Shown: one piece after another, positions 1-5,307 of the stretch | Layout of the letters: each line of letters opens with the position of its first letter | Numbering within the stretch: the first letter of the stretch is position 1 | Assembly: GCA_044227705.1 (NCBI GenBank) | Contig: JBGAWE010000267.1 | Coordinates: 1 to 6,000 of the forward strand | DNA from: JANOQP01 sp044227705 | GTDB lineage: Bacteria; Bacteroidota; Bacteroidia; Chitinophagales; Saprospiraceae | DNA length: 6,000 nucleotides | Direction of reading: 5' to 3' | Notes under the pieces: generated by a model | Told to the model about the DNA's origin: nothing | Databases searched by the model: none | The model's input: only the letters and a program-made list of their open reading frames with translations | Position numbers and translations under genes: made by a program

Positions 1-60
1 AAACAGCACCGCCGACACGAGCGCGGCGAACCAGAAGGCGAATTTCGTGCGAAGCGTCAT
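1..60 (-). CDS. N-terminus of a membrane protein, probably the sensor histidine kinase of the adjacent regulator (partial)
   Basis: Only the first 20 codons are in the window; the gene continues beyond the left edge. The visible peptide begins MTLRTKFAFWFAALVSAVLF: a short basic N-terminus followed by a hydrophobic run that reads as a first transmembrane helix, as is usual for membrane sensor kinases. Its ATG at 60-58 overlaps the TGA of the response regulator (59-57) in an ATGA junction, which implies translational coupling and one transcript. The kinase assignment is inference from this arrangement and from the transmembrane start; no catalytic domain is visible here. Confidence 0.6.
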   Translation of the reverse strand, partial: MTLRTKFAFWFAALVSAVLF

Positions 61-755
61 GGGTTCTCCGAGAGGTGGTAGCCGAAGCCGGGCTTCGTGT
101 GGATGAGCTTTTTGGCGAACGGCTTGTCGATTTTGTTGCGCAGGAAGCTGATGTAGACCTCGATGGTGTTGGTGCCGGTGTCGAAGTCCATGTCCCAGAC
201 CTTCTCGGCTATCTCTTGTTTTGAAAAGACGCGGCCTGGCGACTTCGCCAGCAAAACAAGCAGGCCAAACTCCTTCGCGGTGAGCGGGATGACCATGCCC
301 TCGCGAGCGACGGTCTTGCTTTCGAGGTCGATTTCGATGCCGCCAACGGCGATTTGGACGGGCGCGGGCGGGCGGAAGACCTGGTTTCTTTTCAAAAAGA
401 CCTTCACGCGGGCCAGCAATTCTGCGAGGTGGAACGGCTTCACAATATAGTCGTCAGCGCCGACAGAGAAGCCGAGGAGCTTGTCGTCCATCTGCCCGAG
501 TGCGGTGAGCATGATAATGGGCACCTCCTTGTTGACAGTTCGGATGCGACGGCAGAGTTCTAGTCCGTTGACGACGGGCAGGTTGATGTCGAGCAGCAGC
601 AGGTCGAAGGGCTGGTTGTGGAATAGCCGCTCGCCCATCTGCCCGTCGAAGGCGAGGGCAGCGTCGAAGCCGTTCTCGGAAAGCTCCTTTTGGATGCTGT
701 TCCCAAGTTTGGCCTCGTCCTCGACGATCAAGATTCTGTGCTGGTTGGCGGTCAT
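57..755 (-). CDS. OmpR/PhoB-family response regulator transcription factor
   Basis: A 232-residue two-domain response regulator. Residues about 6-120 form the receiver domain: the acidic pocket is in ILIVEDE (E12, D13), the phospho-acceptor is D56 in LLLLDINLP, the switch threonine is T84 in IIMLTA, and the conserved lysine is K106 in YIVKPF. Residues about 135-229 form the winged-helix DNA-binding domain, with LTAKEFGLLVLL, the recognition-helix region TNTIEVYISFLRNKID and the C-terminal hairpin TKPGFGYHL. It should be phosphorylated by its partner kinase, whose start overlaps its stop codon. I chose the ATG at 755-753 because MTANQHRILIVEDE puts the receiver right at the N-terminus. The reading frame is open for 61 more codons upstream, but that part has no domain character and runs into the divergent promoter region. 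The signal sensed and the target genes cannot be told from the sequence. Confidence 0.93.
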   Translation of the reverse strand: MTANQHRILIVEDEAKLGNSIQKELSENGFDAALAFDGQMGERLFHNQPFDLLLLDINLPVVNGLELCRRIRTVNKEVPIIMLTALGQMDDKLLGFSVGADDYIVKPFHLAELLARVKVFLKRNQVFRPPAPVQIAVGGIEIDLESKTVAREGMVIPLTAKEFGLLVLLAKSPGRVFSKQEIAEKVWDMDFDTGTNTIEVYISFLRNKIDKPFAKKLIHTKPGFGYHLSENP

Positions 756-774
756 GTTCGCTTCGATTGGGGAA

Positions 775-803
775 CAAAGCAACGGTATGCAGCTGCATTC
801 AAA
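775..803 (-). promoter_or_regulatory. Candidate Bacteroidota-type promoter for the response regulator, with a palindrome in the spacer
   Basis: Read on the minus strand, TTTG (803-800) is followed after 17 bases by TTGCTTTG (782-775), one mismatch from the Bacteroidota -7 element TAnnTTTG. Initiation would fall a short distance before the ATG at 755. The spacer contains the 12-bp perfect palindrome ATGCAGCTGCAT (787-798). A second TTTG lies 5 bases further upstream (808-805). The 17-base spacer is slightly short for the usual consensus, so this is a candidate only. Confidence 0.35.
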
Positions 804-903
804 CCAAAGAAATCCTGCGCTCGGCTGGCTGAACGGCGGGAAAATTCCCACCTTTGCCCTCCCGAAAGGGGCATCATCAACAACAACAAAATCTCCACAA
901 GAA

Positions 904-1014
904 ATGGGAAAAGGCGACAAGCGCTCGAAGCGCGGCAAAATCTGGCGGGCCAGCTACGGCAAGACCCGGCCGAAGCAATCGGTCATCCGCGCAGCGAAGA
1001 AGAAGAACTATTGA
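904..1014 (+). CDS. 30S ribosomal protein bTHX (Thx family)
   Basis: A 36-residue, very basic protein starting MGKGDKRSKRGKIWRASYGK and ending AAKKKNY. This matches the small Thx family of ribosomal proteins known from the Thermus 30S subunit head and also annotated as stand-alone genes in Bacteroidota. The GKGDKRSKRGKI start and the RPKQS segment are characteristic, and about 40 percent of residues are Lys or Arg, as expected for rRNA contact. The ATG at 904 is chosen because the family begins with MGKGD; the open frame further upstream is antisense to the response regulator gene. No clear Shine-Dalgarno is present; the leader is A/C-rich (CAACAACAACAAAATC), as is common in Bacteroidota. A strong intrinsic terminator follows 26 bases downstream, so the gene is probably transcribed alone. 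Confidence 0.88.
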   Translation: MGKGDKRSKRGKIWRASYGKTRPKQSVIRAAKKKNY

Positions 1015-1040
1015 GCCGCCGACCGAGGCGGAAAGGCTGA

Positions 1041-1078
1041 CCCTGTGGGCGATGCGTTCGCTCACAGGGTTCTCTTTT
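1041..1078 (+). terminator. Rho-independent terminator of the bTHX gene
   Basis: A 12-bp stem pairs 1041-1052 (CCCTGTGGGCGA) with 1058-1069 (TCGCTCACAGGG). It has one G-U wobble and a 5-base loop (1053-1057), and is followed directly by the T-rich run TTCTCTTTT (1070-1078). This separates bTHX from asnS. Confidence 0.9.
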
Positions 1079-1128
1079 GCCCAAACTTTGGGTTTGAAAT
1101 TGTACTTGAACTAGAAATTCAACAACAG

Positions 1129-2529
1129 ATGAAGCGCACAAAAATCGCCACCCTCCTCCGCGAAGAACTCGTCGGCCAGTCCGTCACTGTGATGGGCTGG
1201 GTGAAGGCCTTCCGCAACAACCAGTTCATCGCCCTGAACGACGGCTCGACGCCCGCTAACGTTCAAGTCGTCGTCAAGCAGGACGAAATCGACGAGGCTG
1301 TTTTCAAGAAAATCGGCTACGGCGCGGCAATCGGGGCCACCGGCACCGTCGTCGAGTCGCTCGGCAAGGGGCAGAAAATCGAGGTCGTCGCCTCCGATGT
1401 CACGGTCTTCGGCGAATGCCCCCTCGACGACTACCCGATGCAGCCCAAAAAGCACTCGATGGAGTTCCTGCGCGACAACGCCCACCTGCGGCCGCGCACC
1501 AACACCTTCGGGGCCGTGCTGCGCATCCGCCACGCGCTGGCATTCGCCATCCATAAATTTTTCAACGACCGGGGCTTTTTCTACCTCCACACGCCCGTCA
1601 TCACGGCGAGCGACGCAGAGGGCGCGGGCGAGATGTTCCGCGTCTCCGTCCTCGACCCGGAGAACCCGCCGCGAGGCGAGGACGGTAAAATCGACTTCAA
1701 AAAAGACTTCTTCGGCCGCCCGACCAACCTGACCGTCAGCGGCCAGCTCGAGGCGGAACTGGGTGCGCTCGCGCTGGGCGAGGTCTACACCTTCGGCCCG
1801 ACGTTCCGGGCGGAGAACTCCAACACGACGCGCCACCTCGCCGAGTTTTGGATGATTGAGCCGGAGGTGGCCTTCGCCGATTTGACCGACAACATGGACC
1901 TCGCCGAGGCCATGCTCAAATACGTCATCGGCTACGCGATGGAGCATTGCCCGGAGGACTTGAAAATCCTCGAAGACCGCCTGCCGGAGGAGGGAAAACA
2001 ACCCCGCAGGACAGCGCGTTCCGATGCTGCCGTTCGAAAAGCCTGTTTCGTGGCTCAAAACCCATCTCAGCGGCCCTTCCCACCGATATCGACATTGATG
2101 AACTCGCCGAAGGTAGCGTAAAGCCCGCAGTCTCCCGCTGAAGGGCTGGGGACGGACTTGCAGAGGAGCAATGAGCGGCTTTGGTGAAAAAGAGTTCAAA
2201 AGCCGGTCATCCCGTCTGATCACCCGGTCGCCATAAAGGCCTTTACGTATCGACGACAACAATATCCGTCCGGGTTGAGAGACCTTTTCCCGGCATTGGG
2301 CGAAATCGTCGGTACTGCAGGAGCGCCACGATGTCCTGGGCGACTGCATGACCGCCATGCACATCCCGCATGAGGAGCTTTACTGTACTCCGACACGCGC
2401 CAGCACTTGACTTGTCCGCACGCGGGTTTTGGCCTCGGGTTCGAGCGGCTGGTGGTCTTCGTCACGGGGATGGGGAACATCCGCGACGCGATTCCCTTTC
2501 CGCGCACGCCGGGCAATGCCGCATTTTGA
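1129..2529 (+). pseudogene. asnS: asnS, asparagine--tRNA ligase, interrupted by multiple frameshifts as given
   Basis: Class IIb aminoacyl-tRNA synthetase that charges tRNA-Asn with asparagine in the cytoplasm. From the ATG at 1129 (MKRTKIATLL) the frame is intact to about residue 290. It covers the N-terminal OB-fold anticodon-binding domain (about residues 15-95, including VTVMGWVKAFRNNQF), motif 1 (FFNDRGFFYLHTPVIT, 144-159) and motif 2 (TFGPTFRAEN through HLAEFWMIEPE, 221-246). The uninterrupted frame then drifts and ends at TAA 2119-2121 (330 codons). Family sequence nevertheless continues, scattered over frames: FVAQNP, LMNSPK, KGW, TDLQ, DHPVAIKAF, GEIV, then EERHDVLGDCMTAMHIPHEELY. 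From 2386 the original frame carries motif 3 (HAGFGLGFERLVVFVTGMGN) and the normal ending RTPGNAAF, stopping at TGA 2527-2529. The span of 467 codons equals the usual family length, so insertions and deletions almost balance. The start lacks a clear Shine-Dalgarno. Gene identity is certain; whether the breaks are real or sequence errors is open. Confidence 0.93.
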
Positions 2530-2635
2530 ATGTTGAAACTGGAACGCCGATTGCTCAATGCCGGGGACGGACGAGCGTGAAAGCCGCAATCTGCCTCCTA
2601 TACTGCGAATTTGGTAGAAATCTGCCCGTGCGGGC

Positions 2636-2665
2636 TTGACAAGCCGATTTTTCGCCCCATATATT
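2636..2665 (+). promoter_or_regulatory. Candidate promoter for the RsbW-like/ybeY unit
   Basis: TTGACA at 2636-2641 and TATATT at 2660-2665 are separated by 18 bases, a near-perfect sigma70-like pair. TATATTG also resembles the elements seen at strong Bacteroidota promoters. Transcription would start near 2672, leaving about 200 bases of untranslated leader before the ATPase gene. The match is seen directly; activity is inferred. Confidence 0.5.
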
Positions 2666-2768
2666 GCAGCGTTTTTCGTCTTATCCCGTGAACATGTCCT
2701 GTCGACTGCCGTTCGTTGCATTGCTCTAATCCCCCTGTTTCTGGTTTTAATCAGAGCCGCTTACATCC

Positions 2769-2808
2769 CTTTCCGAGTTACTTTTTAAATCTTGAAAAGT
2801 CTGGAAAG
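2769..2808 (+). other. Possible stem-loop in the leader of the RsbW-like gene
   Basis: Two nested helices can form: CTTTCC (2769-2774) with GGAAAG (2803-2808), and inside it ACTTTT (2780-2785) with AAAAGT (2795-2800). They are separated by a small asymmetric internal loop and capped by 9 bases. The helices are AU-rich and of modest stability. No known riboswitch or leader family is recognised. Confidence 0.25.
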
Positions 2809-2873
2809 ACAGGTTTTAATCCGAAGGACAAGTAGGAACTTCTGACTAAAATTCAATCAAAATCTCTCTTTGG

Positions 2874-3278
2874 ATGAGCGAGAAAGACACAATCCTGGCC
2901 CTCCCCTCTGACCCCGAGAACATTGCCCACGTTGAACCGCTCGTGGGCCGGGTCGCTGAAAAGTTCAACCTTACTCCCGACCAGCAGGGCAACATCCTTT
3001 AGAGCCTCACCGAGGCCGTCGTCAACGCCATCATGCACGGCAACCGGGGCGACGCTTCCAAAAGCGTCCGCATCTCGCTGAAAAAACAGCGCGGCTCCAT
3101 CTCTTTCTCCGTCTCTGACGAGGGCAAGGGCTTCGACCACACCCGATTGCCCGACCCGACCTCCCCTGAGCGCATCGAGGAGTGCGGTGGGCGCGGCGTC
3201 TTCCTAATGAAAGCATGCTCTGACAAGTGCTCGTTCAAGAATGGCGGCTCCACCGTCGAAATGAAGTGGAAGCTGTGA
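2874..3278 (+). pseudogene. RsbW/SpoIIAB-like ATP-binding protein (anti-sigma-factor kinase family), interrupted by an in-frame TAG
   Basis: Small GHKL-type ATPase of the HATPase_c_2 kind. Family members such as RsbW and SpoIIAB bind sigma factors and phosphorylate STAS-domain antagonists; the role in Bacteroidota is not well defined. From the ATG at 2874 (MSEKDTILALPSDPENIAHV) to the TGA at 3276-3278 it spans 134 codons, the normal family length. Codon 43 is TAG (3000-3002), between QQGNIL and SLTEAVVNAIMHGN. Both sides are in the same frame and belong to one domain: N-box E47/N51, G1 box D82-G84-G86 (SDEGKGFD) and G2 box GGRGVFLMK (105-113). The stop sits just before the N-box helix, so the 42-residue product could not bind ATP. 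An internal start at 3033 would lose the N-box. The gene ends 26 bases before the ybeY ATG. A one-base change (for example TTG to TAG) or a sequence error explains the stop; no second lesion is visible. Confidence 0.85.
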
Positions 3279-3304
3279 GCTTCCCCGAGCTGCCCGATGA
3301 GGCC

Positions 3305-3745
3305 ATGGAGCCGGGCGTTTCCTTCCATTTTGAGGGCGTTTCTTTTGAAATCGAGTCGGAACAGGCCGTCTCCGACTGGCTCGCCGACATTTGCGAGTTC
3401 GAAAAAAAGCCGCTCGGCGAGGTCAACTTTATCTTCCTTGACGACGAGGGCCTCCACAAAATCAACCTCGAGCACCTCGCCCACGACGATTACACCGATG
3501 TCATCACCTTCCCATATTCAGAGCGAAAAATCGAGGGCGACGTGTTCATCTCCTCCGACCGCGTCCGCGAAAACGCCGCGATGGTCGGCACCAGCTTTCA
3601 GCACGAACTTTGCCGGGTGATGGTTCACGGGATGCTCCACCTCGCCGGGCATTCCGACAAGTCGGCCGAGCTTCGGGCGGCGATGGCTGTGAAAGAGGAC
3701 TTCCACCTTTCAAGGTTGTTCCAACAAAAAGGGCCAACTTGCTGA
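3305..3745 (+). CDS. ybeY: Endoribonuclease YbeY (16S rRNA maturation factor)
   Basis: Metal-dependent RNase family (UPF0054) involved in 16S rRNA 3'-end maturation and ribosome quality control in the cytoplasm. From the ATG at 3305 it is 146 residues, a normal length. Family signatures are DDYTDVITFP (61-70), GDVFIS (79-83 region) and the metal-site segment HGMLHLAGHSDK (108-119). H108 and H112 are the first two ligands; the third position of the classical H-x3-H-x5-H motif is D118, a variant I recall as usual in Bacteroidota members. I prefer the ATG at 3305 because MEPGVSFHFEGVSF aligns with the family start. A GTG at 3275, overlapping the TGA of the preceding ATPase gene (GTGA), is an alternative that would add 10 residues and couple translation. 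It shares a transcript with the RsbW-like gene. Its final codons overlap the terminator of the convergent barrel gene. Confidence 0.92.
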   Translation: MEPGVSFHFEGVSFEIESEQAVSDWLADICEFEKKPLGEVNFIFLDDEGLHKINLEHLAHDDYTDVITFPYSERKIEGDVFISSDRVRENAAMVGTSFQHELCRVMVHGMLHLAGHSDKSAELRAAMAVKEDFHLSRLFQQKGPTC

Positions 3746-3763
3746 AAATCAACAAATTGGCCC
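3726..3763 (-). terminator. Rho-independent terminator of the DUF5777 gene
   Basis: On the minus strand GGGCCAA (3763-3757) pairs with TTGGCCC (3737-3731). A further 3-bp helix (TTG/CAA) lies beyond a single mismatch, with an 11-base loop. TTTTT (3730-3726) follows directly. It starts 22 bases after the DUF5777 stop codon and lies partly inside the 3' end of ybeY. On the plus strand there is no T-run, so it should act mainly for the minus-strand gene. Confidence 0.75.
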
Positions 3764-3785
3764 CGGCCGACGAACTCCCGTCAGG

Positions 3786-4715
3786 TCACCCTTTGTACCC
3801 AATATCCTGTTTTTTCAACTGAAAAATCCGCGACAGGTTGAAGCCGAAGCGCACCTCGGCCTTTTCCCAGCGGGTGTTCTCGTCTCCGAGGTAGCTGCGC
3901 TCGTTCATGCCCTCCGAGTTGGAGAAATGGAGCTGGAATACATGGCCTCCCGTCTCGATGTCGAGGCCGATTGCCAGCGGGTTCTTGTTGAGCGAGTTGA
4001 AGTTGTCGCGAAATTCCAGCCCGTATTCAGCCACAATGGCCATGCGCTTGGTGATTTTGTAGCGGGCGCCGATGGCTGTGGTGAACAAATCCTTCGGAAA
4101 GCCCTCGACCGAGACCTCTGCCTGGTGCAGGAAAATCGGGGCCAGTTGCAGCGAAAAATTCTCATTGAACTTCCGCCCAATGAGCAGTTGGCCCCAATAA
4201 GCGTAGCGCAGGCTGTCTGCAAGGCCCGGTTCGCCCTTCCGAGTGGCACCAGCGAGTGCAACAACCGAGACCGGCATCACCCGCTTACCTTTTGATTGCC
4301 AGAGGAGCCGGTACTTTAGGCTTGCGTCCACTTCCTTATAGTTGACCGAGCGGCCGATGCCCGCCTGGAAGTTCTTAGTGATGCCGAAGTCGAAGCTCAT
4401 GCGCATCGACGCCTGGTCGAGGCCGTAGAAGCTGACAAAGGCGTCGTGCAAGTTCTGTTTTGTCGATTGGAAGGGGTTGTCGCGATAGACCCAGCCGAAA
4501 CGGTGGAGGATGCGAAAGTCCATCGTCCCCGGGGCGAGCATCTCCATCGAGGCGCCGTTGATGACTCGGATGCCCTTGAAGGCGTTGACCGCGTACTGTG
4601 TTTCGCTGTCGTCGCCCAGCATGTCGAGCATCGAACCGCCGGCGGGCGGGTTTTGGGAGAAAAGGTGCCCAGTCAGGAAGAGCGCAAAAAGCGCGGTGGT
4701 AAATTGTTTTTTCAT
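3786..4715 (-). CDS. DUF5777-family outer-membrane beta-barrel protein
   Basis: A 309-residue secreted protein that I recognise as a DUF5777-type barrel, a Bacteroidota family of unknown function. It starts MKKQFTTALFALFLTGHLFSQ, a signal peptide with cleavage probably near SQ-NP. Family features follow in order: AFKGIRVINGASMEM, MDFRILHRFGWV, FYGLDQASMRMSFDFGIT (with the typical GLDQA), GIGRSVNYKEVDASLKYRLL, QLLIGRKFNENFSLQLAP, AIGARYKITKRMAIVAEYG, IGLDIETGGHVFQLHFSNS and the closing strand VRFGFNLSRIFQL. Alternating polar and hydrophobic residues fit transmembrane strands. The ATG at 4715 gives an exact signal peptide; upstream in-frame codons are not protein-like. An intrinsic terminator sits between this gene and the upstream cytochrome gene, so it likely has its own promoter, although I see no clear one in the short gap. 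Substrate is unknown. Confidence 0.9.
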   Translation of the reverse strand: MKKQFTTALFALFLTGHLFSQNPPAGGSMLDMLGDDSETQYAVNAFKGIRVINGASMEMLAPGTMDFRILHRFGWVYRDNPFQSTKQNLHDAFVSFYGLDQASMRMSFDFGITKNFQAGIGRSVNYKEVDASLKYRLLWQSKGKRVMPVSVVALAGATRKGEPGLADSLRYAYWGQLLIGRKFNENFSLQLAPIFLHQAEVSVEGFPKDLFTTAIGARYKITKRMAIVAEYGLEFRDNFNSLNKNPLAIGLDIETGGHVFQLHFSNSEGMNERSYLGDENTRWEKAEVRFGFNLSRIFQLKKQDIGYKG

Positions 4716-4758
4716 AAAAATGGAATTGAAAACGAAAAATCGGGAAAGCTTTCGCCGC

Positions 4759-4799
4759 AAAAAAATGACCGCCCCCGCAGTGTGGGAGCGGGAGCGGCC
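4759..4799 (-). terminator. Rho-independent terminator of the cytochrome lipoprotein gene
   Basis: On the minus strand a 12-bp GC-rich stem forms between 4799-4788 (GGCCGCTCCCGC) and 4778-4767 (GCGGGGGCGGTC). It has two G-U wobbles, which pair only in the minus-strand RNA, and a 9-base loop. A run of seven T follows after CA (4765-4759). It lies 31 bases past the stop of the cytochrome gene and before the DUF5777 start. Confidence 0.85.
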
Positions 4800-4830
4800 A
4801 TGAGTTTCAAAATGAACGAGTTGATCTTGG

Positions 4831-5193
4831 TCACTGGGGCGCACCGCTGTCGACCCAGCAGGTGATGATCTTGATCTCGGCGTCGGAGAGCTTAGCCGAG
4901 CCTTTCGGCATGGCCTCGAAACCACTCGTGTGGTTGATGGAGCCGAGCAGGTTGTCCTTTGTCGAAGCAGCCTTCGACCCGGCATAGTCGGAGAGGTCGT
5001 AGCCGCTCTCCTTCGTCGCGGCGTCGTGGCAGCCGCCGGTGGCGCAACTGTTGTCGAAAATGTCCTTAACGGCGTTGGTGTAGGTCGGCGAGACCCCCGT
5101 GCAATCGACGGCCGGGATGGGGCTTTCTTTGCCACCGCAGGCGGCGAGGAGTATGGCGGCCACAACGGCCACCGACAAGAGCGTTTTTTGCAT
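4831..5193 (-). CDS. Small c-type-cytochrome-like lipoprotein with a CX4CH heme motif
   Basis: A 120-residue lipoprotein. Residues 1-18 are a signal peptide ending in lipobox LAAC (C19), followed by GGKES, so it should be membrane-anchored on the periplasmic side. The mature part contains NSCATGGCHDA, a CX4CH motif (C50, C55, H56) in place of the common CX2CH. CX4CH heme sites are known in tetraheme cytochromes c3, and similar motifs are common in Bacteroidota lipoproteins of this kind. M95 in EAMPKGSAKLSDAEI is placed as the distal heme ligand of a class I cytochrome c, followed by the C-terminal helix IKIITCWVDSGAP. Two other cysteines, C31 and C112, could form a disulfide. Probable role: small electron carrier at the envelope; partners are unknown. 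It ends in its own terminator. Not every protein of this type has been shown to bind heme, so the redox role is inference. Confidence 0.8.
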   Translation of the reverse strand: MQKTLLSVAVVAAILLAACGGKESPIPAVDCTGVSPTYTNAVKDIFDNSCATGGCHDAATKESGYDLSDYAGSKAASTKDNLLGSINHTSGFEAMPKGSAKLSDAEIKIITCWVDSGAPQ

Positions 5194-5230
5194 AAAAAGC
5201 TGTTTGTGGACTTGATTGAAAAGTGTTCTT

Positions 5231-5258
5231 TAAAAGTATCCGCCTGTACGGCGGTCAA
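5231..5258 (-). promoter_or_regulatory. Candidate promoter and inverted repeat upstream of the cytochrome gene
   Basis: On the minus strand TTGACC (5258-5253) is followed by TACTTTTA (5238-5231), one mismatch from TAnnTTTG. The spacing is short (14 bases from the hexamer, 17 from TTG). The interval contains the inverted repeat CCGCC/GGCGG with a 5-base loop (5240-5254), which could be an operator or a weak terminator of the upstream gene. It lies about 40 bases before the cytochrome ATG. Weak support. Confidence 0.28.
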
Positions 5259-5307
5259 TTTAGGGCGGGTTGCCCACCGCTGTTTTTTTCTTTTTGGGGA
5301 AAATTTT

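Larger units (their letters stand above)
2530..2873. other. 344-base intergenic region between asnS and the RsbW-like gene; no gene recognised
   Basis: No conserved coding sequence is visible on either strand. The first part (2530-2635) has no recognisable function and ends in a small GCCC/GGGC inverted repeat (2624-2635). A promoter-like TTGACA/TATATT pair follows (2636-2665). The remainder is T-rich, lower in GC than its surroundings, and would form a leader of roughly 200 bases before the ATG at 2874. The 10-base word GGTTTTAATC occurs twice (2743-2752 and 2812-2821). Confidence 0.6.

Noticed and set aside
481..1014. 177-codon plus-strand frame containing the bTHX gene
   Set aside because: Its first part is antisense to the response regulator; only the last 36 codons, from ATG 904, match a protein family.
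1111..2364. 417-codon minus-strand frame opposite asnS
   Set aside because: Mirror frame of GC-rich coding DNA; the plus strand encodes clear AsnRS motifs.
2000..2400. Insertion of foreign or mobile DNA as the cause of the asnS interruption
   Set aside because: AsnRS sequence continues throughout with conserved total length; there are no terminal repeats, target duplication or transposase.
2530..2580. 16-codon frame starting ATG right after the asnS stop (MLKLERRLLNAGDGRA)
   Set aside because: Very short, no recognisable family, no initiation signal, and located beside an error-prone stretch; chance is the simpler explanation.
3033..3278. Separate 81-codon gene starting inside the ATPase domain
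   Set aside because: It begins at the Met in the middle of the N-box (NAIMHGN); the preceding 53 codons are clearly the same domain, so it is the 3' part of the interrupted gene.
5264..5289. GGCGGG/CCCACC hairpin followed by seven T on the plus strand, terminator-like
   Set aside because: The stem has a C-A mismatch in the plus-strand RNA, a 3-base loop and a 4-base gap before the T-run, and there is no plus-strand gene upstream. On the minus strand it pairs better but lacks a T-run.
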